Assembly: GCA_013817115.1 (NCBI GenBank)
Contig: JACDDG010000104.1
Span: 1 to 7,314 of the forward strand
Reading direction: 5' to 3'
Length of the DNA: 7,314 nt
DNA from: Parachlamydiaceae bacterium
Lineage (GTDB): Bacteria > Chlamydiota > Chlamydiia > Chlamydiales > Parachlamydiaceae
The notes below the pieces were generated by a model. That model worked only from the letters and a program-made list of their open reading frames with translations, was not told the origin of the DNA and did no database searches. The position numbers and the translations under genes are program-made. Shown in pieces: positions 4,575 to 7,314 of this stretch; positions within the stretch are counted from its first letter, which is position 1; the number at the start of each line of letters is the position of its first letter.

Positions 4575-6203
4575 TTAAACGAGCGCTTTATTTGACTCCA
4601 AAGCCAATGTAAACGTCATTTGTTCGGTTAATTCTGAAGGCCCAAAAAATTGAATGGGCCCAGGGTAACGGTACTCATCGCCATAAGCCCAATTTAGGCG
4701 TTTTTCTTTAAAGGTTGCAAATGGCTTCCCCCCAAGATCAACAAGAGCTTTACTAATGACAGCTCTAGAACCTTCTTTGCGAGTTTCAAATACCATCATA
4801 GAAACAAGAGGTACCCCCGCAGGCTTCCAGTTTTCTACAGGCTGAGCCAGCTCTTGCACTGCCGCCATATATCCGCTTAGTCCATTTTGTATTAAAACTG
4901 CGGCTACATGCCCAAGTGCATAGCAATAATTGGCATCAAAATTTGATGGGCAGCAAGCACGCCCTTCATAGCCGCAAAATAAAGGCTGAGGGTTGAAACG
5001 TCCGGAATACTCCCCTGCTAATTTTCGCTTTTCTAGCTGGATTTCTACCATAGACATCAACAAACGTTCTGTTTCAATTTTTGAAACTTGCAGGTTACCA
5101 TGCGGATCCCGATCTAAAAATAACTGTTGCCTAATCGCTTCAGGGAATAAGTACAAACATTTACGGGATTCAGGCGAAAGAAGCTCAGAAATTTCATTAG
5201 GTAATAATACTGAATCTATTTTCGCTAATTCTTTAAATAATTGATTAGAATCAGAAATAAATTCTAGCAAACCTTCAGGGATTAGGATAATACCATAATC
5301 TTTAGAATCTGTTGAACGCTTACAGATAAGGTCTACAATATCATTAACAACACATTCAAGAGATTTGTTTTCTGCAGCGATCTCTTCTCCGATTAGAGTG
5401 TAGGTGGGATGAGTTTGTAAAGCGCATTCTAGGGCAATATTAGAAGCCGTGCGCCCCATCAATTTAACGAAATAATAGTATTTTTTAGCTGAAAGTACAT
5501 CTCGAGCTAGGTTGCCGATAATGGAAGAATAGGTTTTAGTTGCGCTATCAAAACCAAAAGAAATTTCAATTTTTTCATTTTTTAAATCACCATCAATGGT
5601 TTTAGGAACCCCGATGACTTTTGTTTTAATCTTTTTGTCTAAAAAATACTCAGCTAAATAAGCCGCATTTGTGTTGGAGTCATCACCGCCTATAATGATG
5701 AGTCCATCCAGATTTAAAACTTGAACATGTTCAAGGACTTTCGCTTCATTAGCAGAATTTAACTTAGTGCGGTCAGATCCTAATAGGTCAAACCCACCAA
5801 GATTTCGGTAGTTTGCTAACAATTCACCTGTAATTTCGAGAGAATGCCCTTTAACAAGGCCTCCTGGTCCGCCTATAAAGCCAAAAAGTTGACTTCTGGA
5901 ATTTAGAGATTGAAGAGCATCGTAAAGCCCTGAAATAACATTATGCCCTCCTGCGGCTTGTCCTCCGGAAAAAAGAACTCCAACACGCAAAAGTTCTGTA
6001 GCTTGCATTACCCCAGCTTCAATTGTCACTTCACGCAAAGCGGTAAGGTGTGGAAATAGTTTTGTCAGTTCATTGATATGATCAAAAAAAACAGAATTTT
6101 TCTTGATTGCACACGACTTTAAATTTTTCAAGATTGCAGGTAAACTTGGGCAATATCTTAGTCGATAAAATTCAAGTAGAGAAACCTCTGAAAGCTGAGT
6201 CAT
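4575..6203 (-). CDS. pfp: Pyrophosphate--fructose 6-phosphate 1-phosphotransferase (PPi-type phosphofructokinase, long form)
   Basis: This enzyme reversibly phosphorylates fructose 6-phosphate to fructose 1,6-bisphosphate with PPi as donor, in cytoplasmic glycolysis/gluconeogenesis. The 542-aa length fits the long PFP group found in plants, spirochaetes and chlamydiae. Visible motifs are FSGGQAAGGHNV (78-89), GGDDSNTNA (172-180), PKTIDGDLKN (200-209) and MGRTAS (249-254). The second Asp in GGDDS, where ATP-dependent enzymes have Gly, and the Lys in PKTIDGD are the classical signature of PPi use; TIDGD carries the catalytic aspartates. The start is supported by GGAG 5 nt before the ATG. It lies 13 nt after the hydrolase stop and 14 nt before the exported-protein gene, so cotranscription is likely. 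Chlamydial homologues are often annotated pfkA, and Chlamydia has two copies beside a hydrolase gene (from memory); only one is in this window. Confidence 0.95.
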   Translation of the reverse strand: MTQLSEVSLLEFYRLRYCPSLPAILKNLKSCAIKKNSVFFDHINELTKLFPHLTALREVTIEAGVMQATELLRVGVLFSGGQAAGGHNVISGLYDALQSLNSRSQLFGFIGGPGGLVKGHSLEITGELLANYRNLGGFDLLGSDRTKLNSANEAKVLEHVQVLNLDGLIIIGGDDSNTNAAYLAEYFLDKKIKTKVIGVPKTIDGDLKNEKIEISFGFDSATKTYSSIIGNLARDVLSAKKYYYFVKLMGRTASNIALECALQTHPTYTLIGEEIAAENKSLECVVNDIVDLICKRSTDSKDYGIILIPEGLLEFISDSNQLFKELAKIDSVLLPNEISELLSPESRKCLYLFPEAIRQQLFLDRDPHGNLQVSKIETERLLMSMVEIQLEKRKLAGEYSGRFNPQPLFCGYEGRACCPSNFDANYCYALGHVAAVLIQNGLSGYMAAVQELAQPVENWKPAGVPLVSMMVFETRKEGSRAVISKALVDLGGKPFATFKEKRLNWAYGDEYRYPGPIQFFGPSELTEQMTFTLALESNKALV

Positions 6204-6216
6204 TCATTCTCCAAAA

Positions 6217-7017
6217 TCAATGGCAAAGAGTTTTAACAAACCATTCAGCAGTATCTGCCAAGGCAATTTTACGTTCAGCTGGATTTAAGAAGTCGTGGTC
6301 TGAATCTGGCAAAAGTTTAAAATGTGATTTTTCAAGTACATGATTTCTTGCTTCCCTGTACCTGCTTGCATGAGTTAAATCTACTATATCATCTTTTTCA
6401 CCATGGATATGCAGCATCGGTATTCTATCGAGAGACTTAAGCTTTTCAGCAAGATTTAACGTGAAAAGTTGTTGTAAAAATGAATATCCAGGCTGTAAAC
6501 CTTCGATATTCATTAAACATTCTCGCTCTTGAGAACTTAATGGAGCAGAATGCGCTTTTTGCCATTTCTCTTTCCATTGCTCACAACCAAAAACCGGCGC
6601 CCAAAGAGCTAAACTTTTGACTGTAGCGAACTCATGCGAGGCTAAAATTGCAACAACCCCACCGAAAGAACGTCCAAAAATAGCAATGCGATCTGCATCA
6701 ACTAAAGAATCTTTTTTTAGGAAGTCTAATGCCACTAAAGCATCGCTGACCTCGCTTTCAATGGTCATTTTAGAGAAGTCACCTTCGCTATCCCCGGATC
6801 CACGAAAATCAATTCTAAGTGTTGTAATTCCATTCGCAGCAAGCATTTCAGCCAATACTACGTATAAGCGCCCTTTTCCAATTTTATTTCCGCCTAGACC
6901 ATGACAGATTAAAACAGCAGGAGTTTTAATTGCATTTTCAGGACGATGTATCACACCAAAAATTTTTTGCCCATCGTTTAAGAGGGTTACTGGAGTTCTT
7001 TCTTCTTTTTTATTCAT
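6217..7017 (-). CDS. Alpha/beta hydrolase (serine hydrolase, probable esterase/acylpeptidase-like)
   Basis: This is a cytoplasmic alpha/beta-hydrolase-fold enzyme of unknown substrate. With the chosen start it has 266 aa. Visible are the oxyanion-region HGLGG (residues 39-43), DFRGSGDSEG (70-79), the nucleophile elbow GRSFGG with Ser117, the acid region HGEKDD (205-210, Asp209 likely), and SDHDF with catalytic His241. There is no signal peptide. An open frame extends to an ATG at 7098 (27 more residues), but that start lies inside palindromic element B and has no clear ribosome site, while the ATG at 7015-7017 has AGGA 6 nt upstream and begins MNKKEERTP. It is the first gene of the minus-strand cluster, 13 nt before pfp. 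A hydrolase next to a phosphofructokinase is also the arrangement I recall in Chlamydia, which supports linkage but does not reveal a substrate. Acyltransferase or thioesterase activity is possible. Confidence 0.88.
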   Translation of the reverse strand: MNKKEERTPVTLLNDGQKIFGVIHRPENAIKTPAVLICHGLGGNKIGKGRLYVVLAEMLAANGITTLRIDFRGSGDSEGDFSKMTIESEVSDALVALDFLKKDSLVDADRIAIFGRSFGGVVAILASHEFATVKSLALWAPVFGCEQWKEKWQKAHSAPLSSQERECLMNIEGLQPGYSFLQQLFTLNLAEKLKSLDRIPMLHIHGEKDDIVDLTHASRYREARNHVLEKSHFKLLPDSDHDFLNPAERKIALADTAEWFVKTLCH

Positions 7018-7023
7018 TTTATA

Positions 7024-7027
7024 TCCT
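7024..7027 (-). promoter_or_regulatory. Ribosome binding site deciding the hydrolase start
   Basis: On the minus strand AGGA is followed by TATAAA and then ATG (7017-7015), a 6-nt spacing. The two upstream in-frame ATGs (codons starting at 7038 and 7098) have no comparable site. The promoter should lie between here and element B or within B. TATAAC (minus strand, 7053-7048) is a possible -10 box, but no good -35 box was seen. Confidence 0.65.
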
Positions 7028-7080
7028 AGTATAATCATATTTATGTCGTTATAGTACTCGACTTTATGATTTTTGACTTC

Positions 7081-7242
7081 TATACTGAGCGCGGGCACAA
7101 ATTGAGGTTTTTTGCTGCGCCAAAGCTCCCGTGATTAAACGATCGGAAGTGACCCAATATTGCAATATGGGGTCACTTCCGATCGTTCAATCCCGGGGCT
7201 TTGGCGCCCAAAAAACCCGAATTAATGCCCGCGCTCAGTATA
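7081..7242. mobile_element. Element B: 162-bp MITE-like fold-back element
   Basis: The termini TATACTGAGCGCGGGC (7081-7096) and GCCCGCGCTCAGTATA (7227-7242) are perfect 16-bp inverted repeats. Inner complementary blocks follow in order: GGTTTTTTG (7106-7114) with CAAAAAACC (7209-7217), GCGCCAAAGC (7117-7126) with GCTTTGGCGC (7198-7207), and a perfect 18-bp stem AACGATCGGAAGTGACCC (7138-7155) with 7170-7187. The centre is ATATTGCAATAT (7157-7168), itself palindromic. The element therefore folds almost end to end. It encodes no protein. Ends, size and layout match element A, while the interiors mostly differ. It lies immediately upstream of the hydrolase operon and could supply or block promoter activity. 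A TA-targeting MITE origin is inferred from the TATA ends. Confidence 0.65.
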
Positions 7243-7314
7243 TCTTACAGAACGCATTGTATAGCTTTCATCGTTTCAACGCGAGAAATATTTAAAACTT
7301 AGCTATTTGGACCT
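7243..7314. other. Right-edge segment without recognisable features
   Basis: These last 72 bases are AT-rich and show no ORF, hairpin or motif I can support. They may belong to the intergenic region or the edge of a gene outside the window. Confidence 0.5.

Noticed and set aside
4993..5244. Plus-strand frame inside pfp
   Set aside because: Antisense shadow of a strongly conserved enzyme gene.
6107..6343. Plus-strand frame spanning the pfp/hydrolase junction
   Set aside because: Antisense to the ends of two supported genes, no ribosome site.
6617..6904. Plus-strand frame inside the hydrolase gene
   Set aside because: Antisense to the catalytic region of the hydrolase; composition is that of a shadow frame.

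Overview
This roughly 7.3 kb window looks like chromosomal DNA of a chlamydia-related bacterium, probably an environmental (Parachlamydia-like) lineage. The evidence is a DnaX clamp-loader gene followed directly by a YbaB/EbfC gene whose start (MGTGFAKKKKQ) resembles, from memory, the chlamydial homologues. In addition, an alpha/beta hydrolase sits beside a long pyrophosphate-type phosphofructokinase, an arrangement I recall from Chlamydia (around CT205-CT207). The base composition is moderately AT-rich. The assignment is inferred from gene content and memory, not from a database search.

Layout. Positions 1-526 carry no convincing gene. They hold a pair of GC-rich hairpins at the left edge (1-75) that resemble a palindromic repeat I recall from Planctomycetes/Verrucomicrobia genomes, a 129-nt inverted repeat (185-313), and the dnaX upstream region. 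Positions 527-2675 (+) are a two-gene unit, dnaX then ybaB, one base apart. Positions 2676-3369 are gene-free and lie between convergent transcription units. They contain a hairpin after ybaB, a 13-bp tandem repeat, a 164-bp MITE-like palindrome (element A), and a G/C-rich segment that can fold in two exclusive ways. Positions 3370-7017 (-) are a compact three-gene cluster, transcribed right to left: alpha/beta hydrolase, PPi-dependent phosphofructokinase, and an exported protein of unknown function. The intergenic gaps are 13 and 14 nt, each gene has its own Shine-Dalgarno, and the cluster is probably one operon. Positions 7081-7242 are a second MITE-like palindrome (element B), 162 bp long and just upstream of this operon. 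The last 72 bases show nothing recognisable.

How the genes fit together. DnaX (tau/gamma) and YbaB belong to the common dnaX-ybaB(-recR) replication/nucleoid neighbourhood; recR is not present here. PFP would interconvert fructose 6-phosphate and fructose 1,6-bisphosphate using PPi rather than ATP. The roles of the hydrolase and the exported protein are unknown beyond their fold or localisation signals.

Most interesting observations. (1) DnaX contains an in-frame C-AAA-AAA-AAG run with an SD-like AGGGA just upstream and a -1-frame stop 27 nt downstream, placed after the proline-rich linker; this could generate a gamma-like short subunit. (2) Elements A and B have nearly equal length (164 and 162 bp), the same terminal TATACT/AGTATA, and a fully foldback architecture, but mostly different interiors. 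This suggests a family of non-autonomous TA-targeting elements or a structured intergenic element family.
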